A DNA stretch of 64,000 nt, from the NCBI GenBank assembly GCA_020796225.1, contig CM036753.1:76807865-76871864 (forward strand), given 5' to 3'. Origin of the DNA: Arion vulgaris. Lineage: Eukaryota; Mollusca; Gastropoda; Stylommatophora; Arionidae. The translations under genes and the position numbers were made by a program. This document shows positions 24,101 through 33,789 of this stretch, in pieces. Within the stretch, counting starts at the first letter, position 1, and each line of letters starts with the position of its first letter. Under the pieces are notes generated by a model. The model saw only the letters and a program-made list of their open reading frames with translations, had not been told where the DNA came from and searched no databases.

Positions 24101-27100
24101 TGACATTGTGAAAGCAGTTCTTGGTTAGAGATAGTTTTTGGTCAGAAAACCCGTAAAATCTTTCGCAGACAAGTTGTAACATCCCTTACATATGAAAGTG
24201 TTAATGAGAATGATATTGTTGTATATGAGAATGATATTGTTGTATAGTAGCATTTTAATACACTGAACCGCCCATGCTGTGCCAGGGTCCGCAAGGAAAG
24301 CCAAGAATAATATCACTGCGACCTACAAGGCCTGTCGTATGAGGCGACTGATGTGGAACCTAGGGAAGCTACCCTAGTAAAAAAACACATCTCAGTCATC
24401 GGATGTGCTGGCCCACTTGTAGGTGTATAACTGGCACAATGTACAATCGCTCTTGGGCTCGGATCACATAGAAATCACACAGAGTGGTTAACAAGTGGTT
24501 GATATAGAACGTTCGAAGAAGAATACACTTAATATTTTGCTAGTTATTTATGTTTTTTAAACCTGCATTGTATCATAAAGAACTCACCTAAAGAACTCAT
24601 ATTAATATGTGTTGAATTGGTAGTTAATAGTAATTGTCAGATCGTATAATGCACATTTTTGAACATTGTCTAAACCATATCTTTCTGTCTTATCTCATCT
24701 TTAATCAGTTTGGAATATCTTCATTGTACTCCGGACATGTCCATAGGTGCTCCGATCTCCTTTGCAATATCTCCAACAGCATCCAGCAACTAACCATACC
24801 AGTTCAATGTTGACTGATGAGCCTACCCATATACCTGTTATGATTTTTTTTTTTGACCACTCCAATTTTCAATCGAAGCTCTTGCAATCTAGCAGCTGAC
24901 GTTAATTTGTTTAAAGGAAAATCCTCTTGGCTGCCACACTCTATGAGGGAATTCAGGATATCAGCTCTATCCATTGGCTGATCCCCTGATATTATGGCAG
25001 AGCCAACTCTGATTTTCCCAATTTAGTATAAATGTTGATTATCATTTTTTAATCATTACTTGAGCATGTGCATTTTTGAATTCTTCATATGTTGTAGGTT
25101 ACAAGAGCTGTGTGCTAGTTGCTCATGACTGGGGTGGTGCAGTTGCATGGACATTTGGTAGATACTATCCAGATTGTGTGGACAAGCTCATTATCATGAA
25201 TGCTCCACCACTTCCCACATTCCAAAACATTTTGCAGACCAACAAGGCACAGTGGAAAATGAGCTGGTAATACTTAGTTACTTCAAGCTCAATTTCATCT
25301 GGTAATAGAGAAGATTAAACAAAAACGGTATCTCCCTCTCTCTTTTTCATCTTTTTCCTTGTCATTCCCATGAGATCTTTAGACTGCAACTGCTCACTAA
25401 CATTAACTCCTTGTGGACCAAATGCCACATTACATGGTTTTGTGTTGGATGCCTTTTTACCAGGAGCCACACTAAAGGGCGTTTTATTCTTAAAACAAAT
25501 GACTTGTAAAAACATGGCTTTTGCCCTGGTTCACTAAGAGTTAATATTAGTTTTTTTCAATTCAGCTTTTCTAATGAAACACTATGTTGTAATTGTTCCT
25601 AAAAGTATGTCAGTTTTTTTATTACAGTTTTTGCAACAAACCATTTTTATAGAATTGGGCTGTTAACCCTACCTGATAACCTGAGAGAGTATTGTCCTAT
25701 AGGAAATGTTTAAAAAATAGATGTGATACTATTAGATTATACTATCAACATCATGGCATAATGAACATTACCATGCATGCTTTATCCTCCACTGCAACAG
25801 TCATCCCAAAGACCACCTGCTCATCATTTCCATGAAAAGATGATTATTCTAATTTCTCTCTTTACCACGATGACACTATTGTTTGCAATGTTCAGATTCT
25901 TACGACATGCCTTGTAGGTTGTAGTGTTACAATTCTTTGCTCTCCTTGTGGGTCCCGGCACCACACAGGTGAAACTGATTGCAGTGATGTTAGTTGTATT
26001 CAGTTTTTGCAGGATTTTATATGATGAATATAATTAGTGTTAAAATAATAAGTTTTGTGTGTTGAAAAATTATTAATTTGTGTTGAATTGGTAGTTAATA
26101 TGTATTTAAATAGTAATTGATATTTGTAAAAATAGTAATTGTTGTGTGATGAAATAGTAATTGTTGTGTGTTGAAAGAGTGATTGTTGTGTGTTGAAAGA
26201 GCAATTGTTGTGTGTTGAAATAGTAATTGTACTGAAAATGACAAGTCAGAGATGGTGATAAAAAGAAGTAATATTTTCAGGTATATGTTCTTCTTTCAAC
26301 TTCCCTACCTGCCGGAACTGATGTTGAAACTAGATGATTTTTCAGCCTTTGACTCTCTCTTTCAATCACAGAAAAAGGTTAATGTTTCAGGAGAATCTGT
26401 TACAACAAAAGAAGACAGCATTGCACCATATAAATATGTCTTCTCCCAGCCAGGTATGAATTTAATATTTATGTTATGTTTAATATTTGTGTTATATACA
26501 AAGATAATTTTTAGTTCTATAAAGGATGTTGCTGGAAAAGCTCTAGGAGGACATAACATAAATAACTTGAGCTACGCTGATGATACTGTCTTAATAGCAA
26601 GAAATGAAATAGAACTCCAGAAACTAGTTGATAAGGTTGTGATGGAAAATAACAACACAGGACTGAATTTGAATATTAAGAAGACAGAGGTTATGATCAT
26701 ATAAAAAAAGCAGACTGGCAAAATGCAAAAGATCTTACGTGTGTTCCGGCCAAGAACTATCTTTAACCAAGAACTGCTTACACAGTGTCAGCAAGAGAAT
26801 ATGAACACCATCATCCAAAAGAGATGCTCTAGACTGATTGGACATGTTTTATGCTTGGAGACTGACTGTCACAAAAACTACACTGAGATGGACACCAGAA
26901 GGTAAACAAAAGTGTAGAAGACCTAAAATGACCTGGAGGAGAACAGTAGCACAGGAACTGAAAGAAATGAACAACAGCTGAAACACAATATAAAGGACGG
27001 CCAAGAACAGCAAAGAATGATTTGGTTTGTTACTGCTGTAAAGTGCCAAGAGTTTCACAGGCTAGTAAGAGAAAGAGAGAGAAAGAAAGGATAGCCTGCA

Positions 27101-28214
27101 TCACAGGCTAGTGAGAGAAAGAGAGAAAGAAAGGATAGCCTGCATCACAGACTAGTGAGAGAAAGAGAGAGAATGGATAGCCTGCGACACAGGCTAGTGA
27201 GAGAAAGAGAGAGAAAGAAAGGACATCCTCTCAAAGTACAAAGTGAAAGTTAAAATACAACCTAAAGTAACATTTTAAACTGCATGACAAAAATCAGCAA
27301 CAAGAAGAAATGAAAATATTTGGAAAGCAATACCTTGTTAGATACAGCTGAGAATAACACAAAAATCATTCCTTCAAGAGAACACATTATATTATAATTA
27401 CATTATTATGTCTGTTAGATGGCTAGGGCATGTGCGAAGAATGGACAATGGCCGCATTCCAAAACAAATGTTGTTCTGTGAACTTTCGGAGGAGAAGAGG
27501 CACCAAGGCAGACCACTGCTCAGATATAAAGATGTCTGCAAGGCCTCAATTAATAACTTTTCTATAGGTACCAGCAAATGGGAAAAACTAGCTGATGATC
27601 GAGATATATGGAAAACAACATTGCACAGAGGTGCAGAATCTTTTGAAGAGAGAAATAGGGATGAGCTGAAAGTCAAGAGAGACAAGCGAAAACTCAGAAG
27701 CTGTCACAGTGAAACACTTGCCAATTGACCATCTGTAAAGACGAAAAGGCTATATATTTGTCTGTTGAAGGCTAGATCTACTACATACAATTTTTTAACA
27801 AAATTTTCATTAAGATCTCAAGATGGAACCTAATGACTGGTATTAAATTACACATCATCGCTATTAACACAAATATTAAGTGAGATATCTTTCAGAAATC
27901 TGAATTGTCTTGTTATGCTTCACTAAATAAAATTTCTTTTATTTTCTCAGGAGCTCTGAGCCCTCCCCTCAATTATTATAGAGCTTTTTTTAGAGCTAGT
28001 GTTGATCCAAATGTAGCTTATAATTTGGAGTACACAATGCCTGTACTTCTGATTTGGGGCTGCCAAGACAAAGCATTGAGCAGTGTCATACCTGATGCCG
28101 TTGAGAGGATGCCCCAAAATTCAAGTGAAGAGAATCCCTGATGCCAACCACTTTGTGCAAATGGATGCTCCTGGAGAGGTCAACAAGATCATGAGAGAAT
28201 GGCTTGGACAGTAA
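18173..28214 (+). CDS. EPHX4: Epoxide hydrolase, EPHX3/EPHX4-like (gene with frameshift in last exon)
   Basis: This alpha/beta-hydrolase gene has six visible coding exons, all with GT-AG introns and consistent phases (0, 2, 1, 2, 1). The start ATG at 18180 follows a pyrimidine tract and AG at 18171-18172, so a 5' non-coding exon probably lies upstream. The product has an N-terminal membrane anchor (about residues 10-30), the oxyanion-hole motif HGFPEFW, the DQRGY strand, the nucleophile motif HDWGG (Asp153), an FFQLPYLPE cap segment, and WGCQD with the acidic triad residue (Asp296). Such enzymes add water to epoxides of lipids at the ER face. In the last exon the reading frame breaks at the C4A4 run 28112-28119. 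The reference frame stops at 28139, before the DANHF catalytic histidine, which lies in another frame ending at 28212-28214. It is either a null or pseudogene allele or an assembly error; all else looks functional. EPHX3 is an alternative assignment. Confidence 0.88.
18180..18368 (+). CDS. EPHX4: EPHX4-like exon 1 (first coding)
   Basis: 63 codons from [10 protein letters not shown] to [13 protein letters not shown], donor gtgag at 18369. It holds the signal anchor ([20 protein letters not shown]). The DPSLGTH phrase is a hallmark of the EPHX3/4 group. An ATG further upstream in frame (18126) would lie in the intron, before the acceptor. Confidence 0.88.
18416..18558. mobile_element. piggyBac-type MITE 1
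   Basis: It starts ttaactctttcg and ends cgaaagggttaa, with TTAA at both edges (18416-18419 and 18555-18558), the piggyBac target. It is 143 bp, non-coding, 47 bp into the first intron of the epoxide hydrolase gene. Confidence 0.75.
18829..19000 (-). mobile_element. tRNA-derived SINE, family A, copy 3
   Basis: Reverse-oriented copy with the B-box complement ggaattgaacccgcg and head complement acgctgggcagacggg. Flanked by a perfect 14-bp repeat cttctagtggcgat (18815-18828 and 19001-19014). It lies in intron 1 of the epoxide hydrolase gene. Confidence 0.93.
19141..19168. repeat. (CA)n-rich microsatellite
   Basis: Alternating CA/CG dinucleotides run into a short TA stretch. Confidence 0.85.
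19290..20075. repeat. 20-bp minisatellite, about 39 copies
   Basis: The unit is acataaaacatataatgaac, with three variants differing only by a/g transitions: aatgaac, agtgaac and agtggac. Because 20 is not a multiple of 3, all - strand frames stay open and give a 20-residue pseudo-peptide repeat; this is not a gene. It is in intron 1 of the epoxide hydrolase gene. Confidence 0.98.
20395..20605 (-). mobile_element. SINE-like repeat, family D, copy 1
   Basis: Read on the - strand: ttgattaattgataaaacta, accttgcactttgg-type start, gatctctgtattattcagga, then agagaatggtgaaaatttgt. It matches 30205-30360, 40865-41000 and 46365-46535 with moderate divergence, and has an internal poly-T at 20541-20556. 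Confidence 0.6.
20606..21370. other. Intron sequence without features
   Basis: AT-rich epoxide hydrolase intron; nothing else is supported. Confidence 0.4.
21375..21640 (+). pseudogene. LINE 3' end, family J, copy 1
   Basis: Encodes, with frame breaks, [20 protein letters not shown], then [13 protein letters not shown] residues, and [14 protein letters not shown], ending in a (gata)n tail at 21626-21642. Copies are at 35755-35905 and 36600-36840. The phrase FGHV-RM is the conserved C-terminal domain of RTE/Jockey-type elements. Confidence 0.72.
21872..21996 (+). CDS. EPHX4: EPHX4-like exon 2
   Basis: Acceptor cttgacag, donor gtgatt. It encodes [20 protein letters not shown] followed by [25 protein letters not shown] is the oxyanion-hole loop. 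Confidence 0.93.
22240..22650 (-). pseudogene. LINE 3' region, family G, degraded
   Basis: The - strand contains HKTGVFSRS and RRSEHI traces, like the HRTG-LL-RRRSEHLW-CPEC ending in better copies, then ...[10 protein letters not shown]. The + strand phrase atgtgttccgatctcctcc is the family tag. It is in intron 2 of the epoxide hydrolase gene. Confidence 0.55.
23274..23386 (+). CDS. EPHX4: EPHX4-like exon 3
   Basis: Acceptor ttcatcag, donor gtatgt. It encodes the [16 protein letters not shown] strand-turn and the helix [19 protein letters not shown]. Confidence 0.92.
23640..23960 (+). pseudogene. LINE 3' end, family G
   Basis: [20 protein letters not shown] (23850-23909) is the C-terminal HLW-CPE finger of family G LINEs, followed by the tail gtttagtaaccaataaccaa. 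The upstream part is degraded. It is in intron 3 of the epoxide hydrolase gene. Confidence 0.65.
24715..25020 (-). pseudogene. LINE RNase H C-terminus, family G
   Basis: On the - strand it reads [34 protein letters not shown] and [11 protein letters not shown], then a run of A, and ends with the family tag near 24735. It is the segment after the RNase H domain. It is in intron 3 of the epoxide hydrolase gene. Confidence 0.65.
25098..25266 (+). CDS. EPHX4: EPHX4-like exon 4 (nucleophile elbow)
   Basis: Acceptor gttgtag, donor gtaata. It begins [17 protein letters not shown], where the Asp is the nucleophile, and continues [14 protein letters not shown] into the start of the cap domain. Confidence 0.93.
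25403..25544. mobile_element. piggyBac-type MITE 2
   Basis: The left end ttaactccttgtggacca and, from the right, ttaactcttagtgaacca match 14/18. TTAA is at both edges. It is 142 bp with no coding capacity, in intron 4 of the epoxide hydrolase gene. Confidence 0.75.
26065..26235. repeat. Degenerate tandem repeat of about 24 bp
   Basis: The unit tagtaattgttgtgtgttga with a few extra bases repeats about six times with variants. It lies just upstream of epoxide hydrolase exon 5. Confidence 0.75.
26281..26453 (+). CDS. EPHX4: EPHX4-like exon 5 (cap domain)
   Basis: Acceptor attttcag, donor gtatga. It encodes [20 protein letters not shown] through [11 protein letters not shown], the cap that covers the active site. 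Confidence 0.92.
26540..27060 (+). pseudogene. LINE fragment with YADD reverse transcriptase motif
   Basis: [20 protein letters not shown] (about 26560-26619) is the RT catalytic YADD box with its LNIKKTEVM follow-on. The thumb is deleted and the segment ends in [31 protein letters not shown] and a Lys/Arg-rich tail. It is read in + frames with stops, in intron 5 of the epoxide hydrolase gene. Confidence 0.8.
27055..27230. repeat. Tandem repeat of about 50 bp, 4 copies
   Basis: The unit ggctagtgagagaaagagag then agaaagaaaggatagcctgc atcaca repeats with small deletions. It follows the end of the LINE fragment above and probably grew from its 3' tail. Confidence 0.85.
27400..27735 (+). pseudogene. 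LINE C-terminal domain fragment
   Basis: The open 106-residue frame has [56 protein letters not shown] and a basic tail. This is the well-known end of Jockey/BovB-like LINEs (LGHV-RM, GRP, W...R). It has no RT upstream, so it is 5'-truncated. It sits just before epoxide hydrolase exon 6. Confidence 0.8.
27951..28214 (+). CDS. EPHX4: EPHX4-like exon 6, frameshifted
   Basis: Acceptor tttctcag. It encodes [18 protein letters not shown], then [16 protein letters not shown]. The frame reaches a stop at 28139-28141. One base fewer in the C4A4 run at 28112-28119 would connect to [15 protein letters not shown] and MREWLGQ ending at TAA 28212-28214, the expected C-terminus with the catalytic His. Confidence 0.85.
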
Positions 28215-28659
28215 AGTAAATCCTTGCAAAGTTGACAGTTGTGATGAAGATGATTTAGAAAGTAAAAGTTATATAAAGTAATGTTAGAAATTAGTACTGT
28301 ACTCCATTGTGCAACCTTGCAGTAGACTTTAGAAGACCACTGTCACACGTATTTTCTATTTGTTGCTTCTTGACAAGAAGACATCACCAATACTTATTGT
28401 GCAACCTTTTGCTTATTTCAAGAAAGAAATGTTACTTTAACTTATTTTGTTTCTAGTCTTATTTCAAGAAGAAAACATCTTTACTTTTTTATATTACTTG
28501 TTTAATTTCATGACAAAAAACAATATCTATGCTTGCTCTGTAGCTTATTATCGCTTTCTAGAAGAAAACATTATTGTTTACAGTAGTTTTCTTACATATT
28601 TGAAAAGAAAATGTTGTAGACAAACAATAATGAGTCATATATAACTTATCATGTGAGTA

Positions 28660-28665
28660 AATAAA
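28660..28665 (+). terminator. Possible polyadenylation signal AATAAA
   Basis: An AATAAA 446 bp downstream of the epoxide hydrolase stop, at the end of an AT-rich presumed 3' untranslated region. Confidence 0.4.
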
Positions 28666-28699
28666 GACAAATATTTATTAATATCTGCTCTTCAACTGA

Positions 28700-29310
28700 C
28701 AACCATATATCTGATGATGAGGATGCTCATCCATCATGGGTGATGATGACCACACAAATTTTCATCCAAGGGAATGTAGTTGCGTATATATCTATAGCTT
28801 TACTGGACATCCATCTCTGGGACAGATACTAATTTCATCAATGTCTTTGAGATTCTTCCTTAATAGCTGATCTTAGCTTAAGTGAACCTATTTTATTTTA
28901 TTTACTATGACAAAAATAGTGACTTTTAAATGTTGCTTCTTGCTTGTTTTGTTAGTAACAAGGACCATATGATAATCATCAGTGTTTGTTACAAGCGTAT
29001 CCAAATAAATATTTTTGTACTATTCAGTGCAAACTTTTCACTTCAAAAATTCTAGAAAGGTAAAAAATGTTGAGAATACATTTTTAGAGAAACCAACTGC
29101 AAGTGTCGATAGCTCTTGAATATTGTAACTATAGATGACAATCGTATAAAATGGTAATGAATAATACCATACTTATACTATTGCAAGGCTTAGTTTGTAA
29201 TCAAAATTACAGATGTTTGAGCGTAGAGAAGATTAGTCAATGCTAAATATTTGTTAGTCATGACAATGTACTGCTGTTGTGTTTTAACTAATTAAATTAT
29301 TAGTCTATCA
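28700..29310. other. No gene seen
   Basis: AT-rich sequence downstream of the epoxide hydrolase gene. No feature is supported. Confidence 0.35.
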
Positions 29311-29317
29311 AAAATTG

Positions 29318-29550
29318 TGGCATATCCTTTACAGGATGTAGCCATCAACCAAAGTAAATGAGTCATCAATTTTCTAGACACCACTAATACGTTCAGTAGT
29401 TTGTCATTGCTTTCTGAACGGTGAGGTCTATTTTACCTTTCGTAAAAATCCACAAAACGAATTTGCTTCCAAACCGCCTGCGCAGAGTTTGAACCAGGAA
29501 CGCTTGGGTTGTGATTGAGCTCACTACCGCTTAGCTACAGACGCCCACTG
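29318..29550 (-). mobile_element. tRNA-derived SINE, family F, copy 1
   Basis: On the - strand the head reads gggcgtctgtagctaagcgg tagtgagctc, with an A-box-like tagctaagcgg and a B-box-like ctggttcaaactc. The body includes cattgctttctgaacggtg and tcaattttctagacaccact. Matching copies are at 38306-38540 and 62749-62970. Confidence 0.8.
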
Positions 29551-29888
29551 TCCTTAGTCCTTATCTCTAGAAAGTTTATGACAATTTTATATAAACTTTG
29601 AGAATTGTATGATTCAGAGAAACATTAAGGAACTGCTCTACTTACTTCATTGAATAGCTTCTAATTTATTTTCAGACACAAACTGTCTATTAATTCAACT
29701 TGGCCTCACGGCATACATAAAGCTTCTAATATTGAATGTTTTTTGGGATGTTTTGTCTTATTTAATATTTGTATAGATTGCATATTCAAATATATATATA
29801 TATATTTAAACAGAAATGTATGAGTCAAATGGTTATTTCCTGCATTCTGCTTTTATTTTTTAAATATAGTTTAACAAAAGTTTTTTTA

Positions 29889-30197
29889 ACTCTTTCCACG
29901 CCCAGTTATTTCCTCAATTTTTAAGCAGTTAATTCAAGGAAGATAAAAAAAAAATTTTTAATAAAAGATTCCAACTACTTGTCAATAAATAAACATATAT
30001 ATTATTATATACTAAATTGCAGAAAACTGGACAACCCAATAGAATAACAAGGTTAAAAAGTAGTATAAGTAAAATAGTAGAAGTAAAACTAGAAAGACTT
30101 CTTATAAGGAAGCAACTCTATGGCGCAGTGTGCAGCTTAAAGCGTGCAGCGGACTTCCCGCCATGTCGCAGTGTGCGGCTTAAAGCATGGAAAGAGT
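29889..30197. mobile_element. About 310-bp MITE, family I, copy 2
   Basis: The same element as 14523-14834, with ends actctttccacgc and gcatggaaagagt. TA (or TTAA) flanks both ends. The internal duplicated tggcgcagtgtgc block is retained. Confidence 0.82.
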
Positions 30198-30204
30198 TAA
30201 CTGA

Positions 30205-30360
30205 TTGATTGATAGGTATATGGTCCTTGCACTACGGTGAGTAACCATATGTGCTCCGATCTCTTTCTTACACAGGAAGATCTCAGTATCAGTGCAGGAA
30301 CTCTGTAGAACCAGCGAGGGTCCCGATGTAATTTAGAAAATGGTGAACATATTTTGTATG
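30205..30360 (+). mobile_element. SINE-like repeat, family D, copy 2
   Basis: Contains tgattgattgataggtatat, ccatatgtgctccgatctct, ttcttacacaggaagatctc, then atgtaatttagaaaatggtg. It abuts the MITE at 29889-30197. Confidence 0.6.
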
Positions 30361-30909
30361 AATTTTATTTTAAATCTTTGTAATGTATTTTGCTCGGGCA
30401 GCGGCTTTCCAGCCTGCTCTTCTCGATTTTGAACTGCCAAGGGTTCTTTTATGTGCTGAAATTTAACATAGGTCCTATGTTTTCTCATCCGTCTCTGATA
30501 TGATTTTAAACAGATCATTAATGTATCCGTTTCTTTGCTTTAATAAATCATAAAAATCTTGAATGGAAATGGTATGAATTGAAACACCTAGCACATGACC
30601 TTCCAGCTGAAATTGAGAAGATTATCATCACTAGAACAAGTCTATAACAAAATAGATTATAATCATCCATAGCATGTGTTATTAAGAAATTATTTGTATA
30701 ACTTTCAAGCAACGACAAAATGTCATTCTTAGTTTATAACATGTTAGTTTTCATAAAGTATTTACGTTTTAGTATTGTATAATAAATATGGCACTGTATT
30801 ATTTCTTCTATATCTTAATTATACATGCTGAAAGGAAATAATCACATCTGGTGGTGCCCTGAGTGCTGTAACATTAATTATAATTTGTGACTAGATATTA
30901 TACACTTAT

Positions 30910-31130
30910 ATGTCTTATATTGTTAGACCATTAGGAATAAGTAAAACACCTCTGCCAGTGTCAGCAGGCGGAACAGACACCAGAGCATGTCTTGCATGAC
31001 TGTCCTCTCCTGGGTGAGCTGAGAAGCAACATGTGACCACATCCAGTCAACCTGAAAACTAAGCTTTGGGGAAACCTGACAAACCTGAAGCTGACTGCCC
31101 AGTTTGTGGTCCACAGTAAATTAAGCACAT
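30910..31130 (+). pseudogene. LINE C-terminus with CCHC-like motif
   Basis: In + frames: CQQAEQTPEHVLHDCPLLGE (C-X-H-X-C finger) and LKTKLWGNLTNLKLTAQFVV. This is the C-terminal zinc-knuckle and basic tail of a Jockey-type LINE. A stop interrupts it after LRSNM. Confidence 0.75.
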
Positions 31131-31389
31131 GACCAGAGATCGCTGAAGAACAAGAAGTTAGACCAGCGTAGTCAATTTTGCATTGACTGTGATAGTGATC
31201 CCTTGCTTGGAGTATGCTTCCAAAGACAATGACTCAGTGCCCACAGACTGTGCTACTGTAGTCTTACTAAAAGACTGCTAGACTCAGACCCATAAAAGTT
31301 GATTTGATTATTGAAGTTAATGGTTCTGTCCCAAGTGACTGTGGCAGTGATTTCTAACCTGGAACACTGTCCCAAAGATAATGGCTCAA

Positions 31390-31640
31390 GTAGTGAATTT
31401 CTAGACAGACCCACTCTGAGTAGTGAATTTCTAGACAGACTCACTCTGAGTAGTGAATTTCTAGACAGAGCCACTTTGATTAGTGAATTTCTAGACAGAC
31501 TCACTCTGAGTAGTGAATTTCTAGACAGACCCACTCTGAGTAGTGAATTTCTAGACAGACCCACTCTGAGTAGTGACTTGCTAGACAGACCCACTCTGAT
31601 TAGTCAATTTCTAGACAGACCAACTCTGAGTACTGTCTTA
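31390..31640. repeat. 30-bp minisatellite, about 8 copies
   Basis: The unit agtagtgaatttctagacag acccactctg repeats in frame, giving SEFLDRPTLS over 8 units in one + frame (31311-31664). It is likely non-coding repeat DNA. Degenerate units reappear at 31912-31945, on the other side of the U6/LINE insertion. Confidence 0.93.
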
Positions 31641-31699
31641 ACTGCCTGTAATACCGCTTTTTAGGGCGGTGAAGGACAGGGGGGGACATGAGCCTTGTA

Positions 31700-31806
31700 T
31701 AGCCACTCTGAGTATTGGTTGGTTATTGTTACTGAAATGATGTCACAGCACTCCGAGCAGACCCATAGGTGTTCAAGTCTCCCTCAACAGATGTCGAAGG
31801 GCAAGC
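31700..31806 (-). mobile_element. LINE 3' end, family G, fused to U6
   Basis: On the - strand, after the U6 sequence, come the LINE words ctgttgagggagacttgaac acctatgggtctgctcgg, the 3' family tag that encodes the RRRSEHLW-CPEC ending in other copies, then the tail gtaacaataaccaacc. Confidence 0.7.
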
Positions 31807-31909
31807 AAAATATGAAGCGCTTCACAAATTAAATTTGTGTGTTATCCTTGCGCATGGACCATGCTAATCTTCTCTGTATTGTTGCAATTTTAGTATATGT
31901 ACTGCATAA
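31807..31909 (-). pseudogene. U6 snRNA pseudogene
   Basis: The - strand reads gcagtacatatactaaaatt gcaacaatacagagaagatt agcatgg, then tgcgcaaggataacac and gtgaagcgcttcatatttt. This is almost all of U6 (ACAGAGA, AGC triad region and the 3' GUGAAGCG end). It lacks about 12 nt at the 5' end and has a short insertion in the 3' stem (aatttaattt), so it is not a working snRNA gene. It joins directly to a LINE 3' end. Confidence 0.9.
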
Positions 31910-32337
31910 ACAGTAATTCTAGACAGACTCACTCTTAGATAGTAGATTTCACATCAATGTATAACAGATCATACAGAAAGTTGGAGTCTTCTAGGAATTA
32001 AAAAAAGCTATGGAGATACCAACCCAAAACTTCACAGGAAAAATTAAGAACACATGCATCTTTGATACTCCTGATAGTAACATGTTTGTTTCAATAGGAT
32101 ACTAAAATGAGATGACATGCGGATAATGTATAAAGGAAACCAATCTCGCAGATTTGAAAATATATAGCAGTCACGATATGAAAATATTGTGAGAAGTAGT
32201 AGATTGGAGCATATTGTGATAAAAGACAAATTTGTTTGAAGTTACAAAGAGATAACATCCTGAACAAGTTCAACCTCTTGACCTGTAAGTCAACAACAGA
32301 ACTATATTGTTCACGACTGTTTGTAACAGAGATTTTA

Positions 32338-32356
32338 TATATATATATATATATAT
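32338..32356. repeat. (TA)n microsatellite
   Basis: A short TA run. Confidence 0.85.
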
Positions 32357-32579
32357 TGATATATACACTTATATTTTGTTATTGTGCATACAATATCCAT
32401 GTTTTAAAGTAAAAAAGTATTCTTTCCAGAAGATAATTAAACTTTGAAATATCAAAGCTGTTGTTGTTTCTTGATTATTGGATAACACCATGCACATAGC
32501 TTGTCTAAGTGATACTGGCAACACTAGAGACTGATAAGTTTAGATTATGTTACACTACAATTATGTTATATATTCTTCA

Positions 32580-32835
32580 TACTATATATATGAAGTGGTT
32601 TGGCCACTTAATAAGAATGCATCCAAACTCCACAGTATACAGAGTCTTCTACAACAGAACATCAGGAAAGAAGGCAAGAGGAAGACCACGGAAAAGATGG
32701 TTAGATGGCGTAGCAGAATCATGTGAAAGAGCAAAGATAACAATCACACAAGCCACCAGAAAAGCGCAAGACAAAAACAGAAAACCACGACACTGGGCAA
32801 CAACCCGGTAGCAGTGTGACGACAAAAGAAGAAGA
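32580..32835 (+). pseudogene. LINE C-terminal domain fragment
   Basis: An open frame contains MKWFGHLIRMHPNSTVYRV, KKARGRPRKRWLDGVAESCE and ATRKAQDKNRKPRHWATTR. The FGHL-RM and GRP-RWLD motifs mark the C-terminal part of RTE/Jockey LINEs. It is 5'-truncated, followed by an agaagaa tail. Confidence 0.8.
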
Positions 32836-33224
32836 TTCTTCATACATAAATATACACTTTATTACTGCATGATGCAGAAGAATGAACAAATCAAGCTAAA
32901 AGATATTATTATTAAAGACTAAAGAAGATTTTGAAAGATCTGAGATGTAGAGATATGCATGACAAAGAATGAGAGATATATCATCAAAATAAATGCAAGC
33001 AAACAATTAAGTCCTGGGAAACATGTGCAATGAATAGACAAAACTTGAGATTTTTAGTCCAATTTGAGAGCCACTCAATGATAGTGCCATGAGTGTGTTA
33101 TTCTTCAATTCAATTCAGTTTTATTAGGTTAGTTTACTATGAAACATATCCAATTCTGGTATAGAACTAGCCATCTTTGTTTGTTGTCAGTTGATCATAG
33201 TTATATAGATATCTTAAAACTGTC

Positions 33225-33452
33225 TTAACCCTTTTGTTGCTACATACTTTCTGAAGGCTGAGCTAAAAATAGCTACTCTTTGTTTCTAGGTCACAAACGT
33301 GAATGTACGCCTATAGCAGTGACAGTAGCAATGTATAACATGTTAATACATCTTTAGCCCACAGAGGAGAGATAATAACAGACGTATTAATGCGTCTTTA
33401 GAAGTGAATGGGGAAAAACATATATATACGTCCTTAGCAGCTAACGGGTTAA
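33225..33452. mobile_element. piggyBac-type MITE 3
   Basis: The left end ttaacccttttgttgcta and the right, on the - strand, ttaacccgttagctgcta match 15/18. TTAA flanks both edges, and the length is 228 bp. The interior has short inverted segments (acgtc/gacgt) and no coding potential. Confidence 0.88.
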
Positions 33453-33789
33453 GTTGAAAGTTACTTCTGTTCGAAAATAGAAATGTATATTACTGATTCT
33501 TCTTATTGGAACTTGTCTTGAAATATTAAAATATTAACACTTTTGCTTAAGTAAAGCTATTAGAAACATAGTTTTCCTTGATATCTTTACCTTACTGAAT
33601 CTGTTAACTTGTGAACCTTCTTACTACCTAGAATGGGTTCACCAATAGCAATATTGATAATGTGACCATGTACTGTGGAAATTCTGGAGTTCAAGGACTA
33701 TAGAAAACCATGATCCTTCACTTGGGGATACAAGTATCTCTGATGGACAATAAACAAACAGATGGAAAGAGAAGAATTCTAGCTTGTGA

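Noticed and set aside
31311..31664. 117-residue frame with SEFLDRPTLS repeats as a repetitive protein
   Set aside because: It follows a 30-bp minisatellite; both strands are open because of the unit length, and it ends in unrelated sequence.
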